Source: CADCVW01 sp964251385 (GTDB lineage: Bacteria; Pseudomonadota; Alphaproteobacteria; Sphingomonadales; Sphingomonadaceae). Taken from it: 64,000 nt of DNA. A model generated the notes under the pieces. The model made no database searches, was not told the origin of the DNA, and saw only the letters and a program-made list of their open reading frames with translations. Both the position numbers and the translations under genes were made by a program. Positions 9,040 to 17,541 of this stretch are shown here, piece by piece (the first letter of the stretch is position 1; the number at the start of each line of letters is the position of its first letter). The stretch lies in the NCBI GenBank assembly GCA_964251385.1, contig CAXUJK010000003.1, positions 124,001 through 188,000 of the forward strand, given 5' to 3'.

Positions 9040-9780
9040 CTAACAGAAAGCGGGTTGCGATTGCATGACCGCGACGGGTCCGTCCTGCGCCGCACCGGGC
9101 GATGCTGCCGCCCGGCAACAGCCGTTCAGCGGACATTGCGCGCACATAGGTGTGTCGAACCGGCAGATCGTCTGCCCCAGCCGCTTCATGTGCGCGAACA
9201 GCACAAGCAGATCATCGGCGTCGAGAAAAGGCGCGGAGGCGGTGACGCGCTCGCTCGCGGTACGCGGCGTCGCGGTGCCGGCGATAAAGCCAAGACGCGC
9301 CAGAACCCGGTAGACGTGGCTGTCGACGATGAAGACGCGCCGCCCAAGCGTGCTGGCGTTCAGCGTCGCCGCCGCTACCTTGCGCCCGACGCCCGGCAGG
9401 CATTCGAGCCAGGCGAGCGCATCGTCGACCGGTATCTCGCCGAGGAAATCCAGCCGGAAATCCGGGTGTTCGGTGCCGATCATCCGCAAGGCCGCAGGAA
9501 GGTAGAGCGCCTTCTTGTCGGCGAACGTCACGTCGAAGATCGCCTGCTCGATCACGGAAGGGGTTGCGTTCGCCAATTCGCGCGCGTGAGGCCAACGCCG
9601 ACCCAGGCGACGATAGGCACCCAACGACACGGCATCGCGCGTGCGGCTGCTGATCAGCGACTTGACGAGCTGCCCGATCGGTTGCCGACGCGGCGGATCG
9701 CTCAAGCTGCCAAAGCTCGCCGTCAGCAGCTGCCGCCAACGCGCGATGTCGCAAGTGACGAAGCCGAACGACTCCTGCAT
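9040..9780 (-). CDS. Endonuclease III-like DNA glycosylase
   Basis: This 246-aa HhH-GPD base-excision-repair glycosylase is complete. The helix-hairpin-helix LPGVGRKVA is at 128-136 with the catalytic lysine K134. The catalytic Asp is D153 (IVDSHV). The [4Fe-4S] loop has C206-x6-C213-x2-C216-x5-C222. It differs from housekeeping Nth in the N-terminal part and is close to the truncated gene at 1-315, so the two are paralogues. An inverted repeat spans its start codon, and no good ribosome site precedes it, so the transcript may be leaderless. Confidence 0.9.
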   Translation of the reverse strand: MQESFGFVTCDIARWRQLLTASFGSLSDPPRRQPIGQLVKSLISSRTRDAVSLGAYRRLGRRWPHARELANATPSVIEQAIFDVTFADKKALYLPAALRMIGTEHPDFRLDFLGEIPVDDALAWLECLPGVGRKVAAATLNASTLGRRVFIVDSHVYRVLARLGFIAGTATPRTASERVTASAPFLDADDLLVLFAHMKRLGQTICRFDTPMCAQCPLNGCCRAAASPGAAQDGPVAVMQSQPAFC

Positions 9781-9788
9781 TGCAGGAG
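9772..9788. repeat. Perfect short inverted repeat across the start of the endonuclease III-like gene
   Basis: CTCCTGCA and TGCAGGAG flank a single central T. The ATG of the leftward gene (9780-9778) lies inside it. It could be an operator or an RNA hairpin that hides the start codon; both ideas are inference. Confidence 0.5.
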
Positions 9789-9831
9789 TTTAGAACAAAC
9801 ACGGAACGCGAACAATGAAGCGCGGCGCGGA

Positions 9832-10710
9832 TCAGAACGTGTAGCTCAGTCCCAACGCGGCGAAGTACTGCGTCGAGTCGCCGACGTCGCGCACGATCGG
9901 CGAGCGTTCGAAGTCCCCCAGCAGCTTGGAATAGCTGCCGACCGCGAAGATGGCGGGGCCGCGGCGCAGGTCGCCCGACAGGCTGTACGTCGCGAGCAGC
10001 GTGCCGCGTACGTTCTTCCATCCCTTGTCGGCGTCGAAGGTGCGAAGGCCGCTGGCCGCGGTGCCGGCGGGCGTGACGCTGAAATAGGTGTTCGCGAACC
10101 CGCCGCCGACATATTCGGCCGACAGCGACGCACCGATGAGAAAGCTCGTGGAGAGCGGGGTCGCGTATTCGAGGTTGGGCGCGATGATCGTGCTGTCGTG
10201 CGTGTCGGCGACGTCGCGCGTCACGTCGAGGCGGAACGTGGCGAAGTCGTAGCCGTGAAAGACCTTGTTCTTGGTGACGCCGACGAAGACGCCGGGTTCG
10301 ATCGCCGCGTCGAGTTCGCCAAGCGCGCGGACGCGGGCGTCCTTGATACGGCTGGTGCGGTCGAGGCGGACGTTGATCATCGGGCCGATCTCGATGTTGT
10401 AGTCGGCGTCGACGGGTTCGCGCACCAAGTCCACGTAAAGCGCGGTCGCGCGGCTGTAGAAGTTGAAGCCGGACACGCGGCCGCGCACGACGCCCGCCGG
10501 GCTGATGACGTAGCTGTCCGAGCCTTCGTAGGACGGGGCGTAGCCTGCGCCGAGACCGATCGTGAAGGTGTCGCCGCCGTCGTCGGCATTGGCGTCCGCG
10601 ACGACCGCCGTCGTGTCGGGCAGCGGCACGGGTGCGGTATCCTGCGCGAACGCGGGCGCGACGGACATCAGCGACCCGACCGATGCGGCCAGAACGAACG
10701 AACGGAACAT
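9832..10710 (-). CDS. MipA/OmpV family outer-membrane protein
   Basis: This 292-aa secreted beta-barrel starts with a signal peptide (FRSFVLAASVGSLMSVAPAFAQ, cleavage after AFA). The mature part has the family opening FTIGLGAGYAPSYEGSDSY and alternating strands, and ends in Phe (LGLSYTF), the outer-membrane insertion signal. ATG 10710 is chosen because it begins the signal peptide; the longer open frame to 10791 has no such property. The family includes scaffold (MipA) and porin-like (OmpV) members. It is divergent from crtY, with about 130 bp for two promoters. Confidence 0.9.
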   Translation of the reverse strand: MFRSFVLAASVGSLMSVAPAFAQDTAPVPLPDTTAVVADANADDGGDTFTIGLGAGYAPSYEGSDSYVISPAGVVRGRVSGFNFYSRATALYVDLVREPVDADYNIEIGPMINVRLDRTSRIKDARVRALGELDAAIEPGVFVGVTKNKVFHGYDFATFRLDVTRDVADTHDSTIIAPNLEYATPLSTSFLIGASLSAEYVGGGFANTYFSVTPAGTAASGLRTFDADKGWKNVRGTLLATYSLSGDLRRGPAIFAVGSYSKLLGDFERSPIVRDVGDSTQYFAALGLSYTF

Positions 10711-10841
10711 GCTTAACCCCTGTTTAATCGTTGCGTCCCACATAGGCTTCGTGAGCCCCAAGCGCAAAGTTACCGGTTCAGTTCGGCACATGTTCCGTCG
10801 TGTGTTTGCGTGGAGTGCCGGGTGGGGTAGAGGTCGGGTTC

Positions 10842-12005
10842 ATGAATTTCCAGAAACATGACGGGCTCATCATCGTCGGCGGCGGGCTGGCGGGGTCGCT
10901 GCTCGCGCTGGCGATGGCGGAGAAGCGGCCCGAAGTACCCGTCATGCTGTTCGAAGCGGGCGACACGTTCGGGGGCAATCACCTGTGGTCGTTCTTCGAC
11001 GGCGATGTCGCGGACGCCGACCGCTGGCTCGTCGCGCCCTTGGTGTCGCACCATTGGGACGGACATTTCGTCGCGTTTCCCGAACATAGCCGCAAGCTGC
11101 GCGCCGGGTACAACACGATCCGGTCGTCCAAGCTCGATGAACGCGTGCGCGAAAAACTGCCCGCGGACATGGCGCGCAGCGGGATCAAGGTGGTGGAGGT
11201 CCGCGACGATCTGGTCACGTTGATCAGCGGCGAGAAGATCCGGGCAAGAGGCGTCATCGATGCACGCGGCGCGTCCAACCTCGGCCAGCTTGACCTGGGA
11301 TGGCAGAAGTTCCTGGGACGTGAGTACCGGTTCGCCAAGCCGCACGGTGTCAGCCACCCCGTCATCATGGACGCGACGGTGGACCAGCGCGACGGGTACC
11401 GGTTCGTCTATCTGCTGCCGTTCGACGAGTACCACATGCTCGTCGAGGACACGTATTACGGCGACACGCCCGAGATCGACAACGACGCGGTCGGCGGGCG
11501 CATCGACGAGTACGTCGCCCGGCGCGGATTCGGCGCGGGCGAAGTGTTGCGCGAGGAATCGGGCGTGCTTCCCGTCGCGATGGGCGGCGATTTCGGCGCG
11601 TTCTGGCGCGTCGGCGGGGCGCGGGTCGGCAAGGTCGGCCTCCGCGGCGGGCTGTTCCATCCGACCACGGGCTACACGTTGCCGGACGCGGTGCGCACCG
11701 CCGTGCTGATTTCGGCGCAGGCCGACCTGACCGGCGCCGCGTTGCACGACCTGACCGAAAAGGCCGCGGTCAGGACTTGGAAGGACCGCACCTTCTACCG
11801 CACGCTCGACACGATGCTGTTCCGGGCGGCCGAACCGGGTCTGCGCTACAAGATCCTCGAGCGTTTCTACCGGCTCGACGCGAACCTGATCGCGCGCTTC
11901 TACGCGGGGCAATCGACCATGTTCGACAAGATGCGCGTCTTGTCCGGCAAGCCGCCCGTCCCCATTGGTAAGGCCATGAACGCTCTCAACCGACGCCGCG
12001 CATGA
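10842..12005 (+). CDS. crtY: Lycopene beta-cyclase
   Basis: This 387-aa FAD-dependent CrtY converts lycopene into beta-carotene at the membrane. The dinucleotide-binding motif LIIVGGGLAGSLLALAMA is at 9-26. GGNHLWSFFD, FVYLLPFDEYHMLVEDTYY and LRGGLFHPTTGYTLPDAVR are typical CrtY blocks. The ATG at 10842 is chosen because the FAD motif then sits at the usual distance from the N-terminus. The stop overlaps the crtI start by 4 bp (ATGA), so this is the head of the crtY-crtI-LOG-crtB run. Confidence 0.96.
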   Translation: MNFQKHDGLIIVGGGLAGSLLALAMAEKRPEVPVMLFEAGDTFGGNHLWSFFDGDVADADRWLVAPLVSHHWDGHFVAFPEHSRKLRAGYNTIRSSKLDERVREKLPADMARSGIKVVEVRDDLVTLISGEKIRARGVIDARGASNLGQLDLGWQKFLGREYRFAKPHGVSHPVIMDATVDQRDGYRFVYLLPFDEYHMLVEDTYYGDTPEIDNDAVGGRIDEYVARRGFGAGEVLREESGVLPVAMGGDFGAFWRVGGARVGKVGLRGGLFHPTTGYTLPDAVRTAVLISAQADLTGAALHDLTEKAAVRTWKDRTFYRTLDTMLFRAAEPGLRYKILERFYRLDANLIARFYAGQSTMFDKMRVLSGKPPVPIGKAMNALNRRRA

Positions 12006-13537
12006 CCGTCACTACATTGGCGGGCGCGAGAAGCGTAACCGTCAGCGATGAACCGGCCCCGAGGGCCGCGGTAATCGGTGCGGGTTTTGGCGGTCTGGCG
12101 CTCGCGATTCGGCTGCAGTCGGCGGGCATCGACACGACCGTCATCGAGGCGCGGGACAAGCCGGGCGGGCGCGCTTATTATTGGGAAAAAGAGGGCTACA
12201 CGTTCGATGGCGGGCCGACCGTCATCACCGATCCCGATTGCCTCAAGCAGCTGTGGGCGCTGTCGGGCCGCGACATGGCGGACGACGTGACGCTGATGCC
12301 CGTGACCCCGTTCTACCGGCTCGACTGGCCGGACGGGACCGTGTTCGATTACACCAACGACGACGAGGCGTTGAAGCGGCAGATTTACGAACTCAACCCG
12401 GCGGACATCGAGGGATATGCCAAGTTCCTCAAATATTCCGAAGGGGTGTACGAGGAGGGGTACGTAAAGCTCGGCACGGTCGCGTTCCTCGACTTCAAGT
12501 CGATGATCAAGGCCGCGCCTGCGTTGGCCAAATACGAGGCGTGGAATTCGGTCTACAAGATCGTTTCAAAATTCATCCAGAACGAGAAGCTGCGTCAGGC
12601 TTTGAGCTTTCACACGCTTCTCGTCGGCGGCAATCCGCTGACGACGAGCGGCATATACGCGCTGATCCACAAGCTGGAGCGGGACGGCGGGGTGTGGTTC
12701 GCCCAAGGGGGCACGAACCAGCTGATCGCGGGAATGGTGGCGCATTTCGAGCGGCTGGGCGGGGTCGTCCGCATGAACGAGGAAGTCGCCGAGATCGAGA
12801 CGCTCGGGGATCGGGTGACGGGCGTGCGGTGCAAGAGCGGCTGGCGGGCGGATTTCGACAGCGTCGCGTGCAACGGGGACGTGGTCCACACGTACCGCGA
12901 CTTGCTGGGGAGCAACCGGCACGGAGCGCGCGCCGGGGCAAGGCTCGCGAAGAAGCCGCACTCGCCGTCGCTGTTCGTGATCCACTTCGGCGTGCGCGGC
13001 GAGTGGCCCAACATTCCGCACCACATGATCCTGTTCGGGCCGCGCTATCAGGGGTTGCTGAAAGACATCTACGACAACGGCGTGCTGCCCGCGGATTTCT
13101 CGCTGTATCTGCACCACCCGACTGTGACCGACTCGAGCCTGGCGCCTCCGGGTTGTTCCAGTTTCTACGTACTGTCGCCCGTCCCGCACATGGGACAATT
13201 GCCGATCGACTGGGAAGTCGAAGGGCCGCTCTACGCCGAGCGCATTTTGGAAGAGATCGAGCGCCGCGTCATGCCTGGGCTGCGCAGCCAGATCGAAGTG
13301 CAGTTCCACTACACCCCCGTCGACTTCGCGCGCGACCTGGGCGCGCATCACGGCAGCGCGTTCAGCCTGGAGCCCAAGCTGACGCAATCCGCCTGGTTCC
13401 GCGTCCACAACCGCGACGATGCGATCCCGAACCTGTACTTCGTCGGCGCGGGCACGCATCCGGGCGCGGGCATCCCGGGCGTGGTCGGCAGCGCCAAGGC
13501 GACCGCGGCGCTGATGGTGGACGATTTGCGGCGCTGA
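12002..13537 (+). CDS. crtI: Phytoene desaturase
   Basis: This 511-aa CrtI carries out successive desaturations of phytoene to lycopene. The FAD-binding GAGFGGLALAIRLQSAG is near the N-terminus, followed by GGRAYYWEKEGYTFDGGPTVI. The C-terminal signature is GAGTHPGAGIPGVVGSAKATA. It is full length and overlaps crtY by 4 bp. A 22-bp gap separates it from the LOG gene, so the four genes are probably cotranscribed. Confidence 0.97.
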   Translation: MTVTTLAGARSVTVSDEPAPRAAVIGAGFGGLALAIRLQSAGIDTTVIEARDKPGGRAYYWEKEGYTFDGGPTVITDPDCLKQLWALSGRDMADDVTLMPVTPFYRLDWPDGTVFDYTNDDEALKRQIYELNPADIEGYAKFLKYSEGVYEEGYVKLGTVAFLDFKSMIKAAPALAKYEAWNSVYKIVSKFIQNEKLRQALSFHTLLVGGNPLTTSGIYALIHKLERDGGVWFAQGGTNQLIAGMVAHFERLGGVVRMNEEVAEIETLGDRVTGVRCKSGWRADFDSVACNGDVVHTYRDLLGSNRHGARAGARLAKKPHSPSLFVIHFGVRGEWPNIPHHMILFGPRYQGLLKDIYDNGVLPADFSLYLHHPTVTDSSLAPPGCSSFYVLSPVPHMGQLPIDWEVEGPLYAERILEEIERRVMPGLRSQIEVQFHYTPVDFARDLGAHHGSAFSLEPKLTQSAWFRVHNRDDAIPNLYFVGAGTHPGAGIPGVVGSAKATAALMVDDLRR

Positions 13538-13559
13538 CACGCCTCTCCTAAGGCGGGGC

Positions 13560-14141
13560 GTGAAAAGAATAGCTGTTTATTGCGGGTCGCGTTTCGGGAC
13601 CGATCCCCTCTTCGCCCAGGCCGCCCGTGACCTCGGACGCACTCTCGCAACCCGAGGGATCGGTGTTGTCTATGGCGGCGGCCGGCTCGGACTCATGGGC
13701 ACGGTCGCCGATGCCGCCTTGGAAGCCGGCGGCGAGGTAATCGGTGTCTTGCCCGAGGCATTGCGCGAAGCCGAGGTCGCGCATCGGGGGTGCACCGAGC
13801 TCCATATCGTGCCCGGCATGCACGAGCGCAAAGCGTTGATGACCCAGCTGGCGGACGCGTTTATCACGATGCCCGGCGGGATTGGGACGATGGACGAGCT
13901 GTTCGAGGCGCTGTCGTGGCAGATCTTGGGCTACCACGCCAAACCCGTCGGGTTGCTCAACGTCGCGGGTTATTACGACCAGCTGATCGGATTCGTGGAC
14001 ACGATGACGCAAACCGAATTCCTGCGACCGCAACATCGCGCGAACCTGGTCGCGAGCGAGGATGGCGGCGAACTGATCGACCTGCTCGCGCAGCACGTCG
14101 TCGCGCCGACGATCATCGAAATGGTGCGGGGCATCAAGTGA
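13560..14141 (+). CDS. LOG family protein (nucleotide 5'-monophosphate phosphoribohydrolase)
   Basis: This 193-aa Rossmann-like protein of the LOG family releases a free base from a nucleoside monophosphate, for example in cytokinin activation. The signature PGGIGTMDELFEAL (PGGxGTxxE) is present, with YGGGRLGLMG near residue 40 and ERKALM before the signature. It sits between crtI and crtB and overlaps the GTG start of crtB by 4 bp. Its place in a carotenoid operon is odd, because no pigment step needs this chemistry. It could be a passenger or could tie pigment to nucleotide or cytokinin-like metabolism. Confidence 0.92.
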   Translation: MKRIAVYCGSRFGTDPLFAQAARDLGRTLATRGIGVVYGGGRLGLMGTVADAALEAGGEVIGVLPEALREAEVAHRGCTELHIVPGMHERKALMTQLADAFITMPGGIGTMDELFEALSWQILGYHAKPVGLLNVAGYYDQLIGFVDTMTQTEFLRPQHRANLVASEDGGELIDLLAQHVVAPTIIEMVRGIK

Positions 14142-15031
14142 ACCGCGCCGCGCTCGTGGCGAGCGCGGGCCAGACGATCGCGCGCGGGTCGCGGTCGTTT
14201 TCGCTGGCCTCGCGTCTCTTCGACCCCGTCACACGAGCGCGTGCCTGGCTGCTGTACGCGTGGTGCCGCCATTGCGACGACGTCATGGACGGGCAGGCGC
14301 TGGGCGGCGAGATGATGGCCGTGGAAGATCCGGCGGCCGCGCTCGCCTCCCTCCGCGACGGGACAGCGCTGGCGCTTGCGGGCGAGGCGACGGGCGTGGC
14401 CGCTTTCGACGGGCTGGCGATCGTGGCGGCGGAGTGCGCCATTCCGCGTCGTTACATCGACGATCATCTCGACGGCTTCGCGCTTGACGCGGACGGGTGG
14501 CAGCCGCGCACCGAGGCCGACCTGATCCGCTATTGCTACCATGTCGCGGGGTCGGTCGGGTGCATGATGGCGATCATCATGGGGGTGTCCGCCGACGACG
14601 AGGACACGCTGTCGCGCGCGTCCGACCTGGGTATCGCGTTCCAGCTTGCCAACATCGCGCGCGATTTGCGTGAGGACGATCTGGCGGGGCGCAACTACCT
14701 GCCGCACGAATGGCTCGCTGAACTCGACGTGCCGCCGGGCGAGGCGCTCAAGCCGCATTTCCGCAAGCGCCTGGCGGTCGCCGCGCGCTGGCTGGGGGAG
14801 CTTTCCGCGGAACGCGAGGCGTCCGCGAGGATCGGGGCGGCCCGCCTGCCGTTCCGTGCGCGCTGGGCGGTGCTGGCGGCGGCGAACATCTACGGCAGCA
14901 TCGTTCGCGAAGTCGTGCGGCGCGGCGACCGCGCGTGGGACGAACGGGTCGTGATTTCGGGGCGCGAAAAGGTCGGATTCGTGGGGCGAGCGCTGCGGGA
15001 GGCACGCGCTGTTGCTCCGGCGGCCAAATAG
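14138..15031 (+). CDS. crtB: Phytoene synthase
   Basis: This 297-aa trans-isoprenyl diphosphate synthase condenses two geranylgeranyl diphosphates to phytoene. Two Asp-rich motifs that bind Mg-diphosphate are visible: HCDDVMDG and NIARDLREDD. RGSRSFSLASRLF is at the N-terminus and AGRNYLPHEWL follows the second motif. It starts at GTG 14138, which overlaps the LOG stop (GTGA). The frame stays open upstream inside the LOG gene, but that part is a shadow. crtE, crtZ and crtG are not in the window. Confidence 0.96.
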   Translation: MNRAALVASAGQTIARGSRSFSLASRLFDPVTRARAWLLYAWCRHCDDVMDGQALGGEMMAVEDPAAALASLRDGTALALAGEATGVAAFDGLAIVAAECAIPRRYIDDHLDGFALDADGWQPRTEADLIRYCYHVAGSVGCMMAIIMGVSADDEDTLSRASDLGIAFQLANIARDLREDDLAGRNYLPHEWLAELDVPPGEALKPHFRKRLAVAARWLGELSAEREASARIGAARLPFRARWAVLAAANIYGSIVREVVRRGDRAWDERVVISGREKVGFVGRALREARAVAPAAK

Positions 15032-15046
15032 CGGCTAGCAACCCCG

Positions 15047-15712
15047 ATGACCCCCGCCCCCACCCCCCTCACACGCTCCCTTTTCGCATTCTCCGTGTTT
15101 TACGGGGGCATGGTGACGCTCGCCGGCGTGCTCGGCAACAAGCAGGTGGCGTTGGGGCCGCTCGCGGTCGAGGCGGGGATCTTCGCGTTCCTGCTGCTCG
15201 TCGTCGTGTCGAGCGCGGTGGCGGAGTTGCACGGGCGCAGCATCGCCAACCGGCTCGTCGTACTGGGCTTCGTGCCGATGCTGGCGTCGATCGCGCTGAC
15301 CGGCGTCGTGTTGAGCGTGCCCGCGTCGCCCGACATGGAGCCCGCGCGCCGCGATGCGTTCGCGCTGATGATGGGGAGCACGCCGCGCATCTGGCTGGCC
15401 GGGATCGTCGCGTACGGCGTGTCGCAGCTGCTCAACGTCACGATCTTTTCCGCGCTGAAGGCGGGCGGAGGGCGCTTCCTGTGGCTGCGCGCCGCGGTCG
15501 CGAGCATCGGATCGCAGATCGTCGACACGTTCCTGTTCATCGGCATCGCCTTCTACGGCGTGTTCCCGATCGGCGAGCTGCTGGCGGGGCAGATGCTCGC
15601 CAAGGTCGTGCTGTCCGCGGTCATGGTACCGCCGCTGATCTATGCGTTCGTCGCATTGGGGCGCAGGTTAGATACAGCCGAAAACATTGCTCCCGAACAC
15701 GCCCGACGGTAG
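15047..15712 (+). CDS. yhhQ: Queuosine precursor transporter (YhhQ/VUT family)
   Basis: This 221-aa integral membrane protein has about six apolar helices. The arrangement, with an acidic ELHGR after helix 2 and a helix IGSQIVDTFLFIGIAFYG, is typical of YhhQ. The family takes up queuosine precursors such as preQ0/preQ1 for tRNA modification. It lies 15 bp after crtB. No queuosine genes or preQ1 riboswitch are seen nearby, so the role rests on family resemblance. Confidence 0.85.
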   Translation: MTPAPTPLTRSLFAFSVFYGGMVTLAGVLGNKQVALGPLAVEAGIFAFLLLVVVSSAVAELHGRSIANRLVVLGFVPMLASIALTGVVLSVPASPDMEPARRDAFALMMGSTPRIWLAGIVAYGVSQLLNVTIFSALKAGGGRFLWLRAAVASIGSQIVDTFLFIGIAFYGVFPIGELLAGQMLAKVVLSAVMVPPLIYAFVALGRRLDTAENIAPEHARR

Positions 15713-15743
15713 TCGTCGCGCAAGCCCTTCTGCGGAGACCCCG

Positions 15744-16046
15744 ATGCTTGTCGCGCTCGTCGACGTCGTTCTGTTCCTGCTCACGATCCTGAGCTACGTC
15801 ATCATCACGCAGTTCATCCTGGGGCTGCTGGTCAACTTCAACGTCGTCAACACGCACAACGATTTCGTGCGCGGGATGATGCGCGCGCTCGATACGCTGA
15901 CCGAGCCGTTGTACCGGCCGATCCGTCGTCTGCTCCCCGATCTGGGCGGAATCGACTTTTCGCCGATGGTGGTGATCCTGCTCATCGCCATCCTGCGCAT
16001 CCTGCTGCGCGGGCTGCAGTCGGATCTGGCGCTCGCCTATACATGA
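15744..16046 (+). CDS. yggT: YggT family membrane protein
   Basis: This 100-aa protein has two apolar hairpins: residues 5-30 (VDVVLFLLTILSYVIITQFILGLL) and 72-90 (FSPMVVILLIAILRILL). Between them is the YggT signature TLTEPLYRPIRRLLPDLGGIDFSP. The family is linked to envelope and ion-stress functions but is not well characterised. ATG 15744 is chosen over an upstream frame that overlaps yhhQ. Its stop overlaps folD by 4 bp. Confidence 0.9.
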   Translation: MLVALVDVVLFLLTILSYVIITQFILGLLVNFNVVNTHNDFVRGMMRALDTLTEPLYRPIRRLLPDLGGIDFSPMVVILLIAILRILLRGLQSDLALAYT

Positions 16047-16918
16047 CCGCGGTCATCATCGACGGGAAGGCGTTCGCGCGAGCGTTGCGCGCGCGCGTCG
16101 CGACGGCGGCCGGGCTGTTTCGGGACGCGTCGGGACGCCCCGCCGGGCTGGCGGTCGTGCTCGTCGGGGACGATGGGCCGAGCAGCGTCTACGTCAGGTC
16201 CAAGGAACGCGCGACGTTGGAGGCCGGCATGCATGGGGTGGTGCACCGGCTGGACGCGGGCGTGTCGCAGGCGGCGTTGCTGGAGCTGGTCGAAAGCCTT
16301 AACGCGGACGACGCGATCGACGGCATCCTCGTGCAGCTGCCGCTGCCGCCGCAGATCGACGAGGCCGCCGTGATCGCCGCGATCGATCCGGGCAAGGACG
16401 TGGACGGGTTTCATCCGGTCAACGCGGGGCGGTTGGCGACCGGGCAGGACGCGCTCGTTCCGTGCACGCCGATGGGGTGCCTGCTGCTGCTGCAGGACCG
16501 GCTCGGCGACATGTCAGGGCTCGAGGCGGTCGTGATCGGGCGGTCGAACATCGTGGGCAAGCCGATGGCGGCGCTGCTGCTGGCCGCGAACTGCACGGTC
16601 ACGATCGCGCATTCGCGGACGCGCGATCTGGCGGACGTGGTGCGGCGCGCGGACATCGTGGTCGCCGCAGTCGGCCAGCCCGCCATGGTACGGGGAGACT
16701 GGATCAAGCCGGGGGCGACGGTCGTCGATGTCGGGATCAACCGGGTGGACGGCAGACTGGTCGGCGATGTCGCATTCGACGAAGCGGTGCAGGTCGCGGG
16801 TGCAATTACGCCGGTACCGGGCGGCGTGGGGCCAATGACGATCGCGGTGCTCCTGCGCAACACGCTGTTCGCGGCGCATGCGCGTGCCGGGCTCGCGCCG
16901 CCAAGAGGCCTCGCATGA
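16043..16918 (+). CDS. folD: Bifunctional methylenetetrahydrofolate dehydrogenase/cyclohydrolase
   Basis: This 291-aa FolD interconverts methylene-, methenyl- and formyl-tetrahydrofolate with NADP. The catalytic YVRSKE (Lys) is present, with DGILVQLPLPPQID, DVDGFHPVNAG and GRSNIVGKPMA. The end TPVPGGVGPMTIAVLLRNT is diagnostic. It overlaps yggT (ATGA) upstream and marC (ATGA) downstream, a tight yggT-folD-marC chain. Confidence 0.98.
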   Translation: MTAVIIDGKAFARALRARVATAAGLFRDASGRPAGLAVVLVGDDGPSSVYVRSKERATLEAGMHGVVHRLDAGVSQAALLELVESLNADDAIDGILVQLPLPPQIDEAAVIAAIDPGKDVDGFHPVNAGRLATGQDALVPCTPMGCLLLLQDRLGDMSGLEAVVIGRSNIVGKPMAALLLAANCTVTIAHSRTRDLADVVRRADIVVAAVGQPAMVRGDWIKPGATVVDVGINRVDGRLVGDVAFDEAVQVAGAITPVPGGVGPMTIAVLLRNTLFAAHARAGLAPPRGLA

Positions 16919-17541
16919 ACGAACTCGTCGCCCTCTTCACCTCCGCGCTCGTCACCTTTCTGCTCGTCATCGATCCGCCCGGCTGCGCGCCGATCTTCGC
17001 GAGCCTGACTCGGCAGGCGCAGCCGGCCGAGCGCCGATCGATGGCGGTGCGCGCGGTCGTGATCGGGGCGGCGATCCTGATCTTCTTCGCGGCGTTCGGC
17101 GAAGAGTTGCTGCGCGCGTTGGGCGTCAGCCTGGCGAGTTTCCGGATATCGGGCGGCATCATGCTTTTTCTGATTGCGCTCGACATGGTGTTCGAGCGAC
17201 GCACCGAACGGCGCGAAAAACGCGCGGAGGAGCTGGAGGAGGAGCAGGTCGTCGACGTGTCCGTGTTCCCCATGGCGATTCCGATGATCGCCGGGCCGGG
17301 GTCGATCGCGACCGTCATGCTGATCACCGCGCGCTCCGAAGGGTTGCGGGAGTCGGCCGTCGTGTTCGCGGCTTTGTTCGTGACGCTGGGCATCACGCTG
17401 CTCGCGCTGCTCGCGGCGGGGCCGATCATGCGCGTGCTGGGCGCGCGGATCGAAGCTGTCATTACCCGCATTCTGGGGGTCATCCTGGCGGCGCTCGCGG
17501 CGCAGTTCATCATCGACGGGCTGAAAGCGAGTTTTCCTTAA
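16915..17541 (+). CDS. marC: MarC family (UPF0056) membrane protein
   Basis: This 208-aa protein has about six helices and the family opening LVTFLLVIDPPGCAPIFASLT. The cytoplasmic loop is strongly charged (ERRTERREKRAEELEEEQ). FPMAIPMIAGPGSIATVML is the central family block. MarC proteins are of uncertain function; the old antibiotic-resistance link is not supported in E. coli. The last 32 bp overlap the end of the convergent GT-C-like gene. Confidence 0.92.
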   Translation: MNELVALFTSALVTFLLVIDPPGCAPIFASLTRQAQPAERRSMAVRAVVIGAAILIFFAAFGEELLRALGVSLASFRISGGIMLFLIALDMVFERRTERREKRAEELEEEQVVDVSVFPMAIPMIAGPGSIATVMLITARSEGLRESAVVFAALFVTLGITLLALLAAGPIMRVLGARIEAVITRILGVILAALAAQFIIDGLKASFP

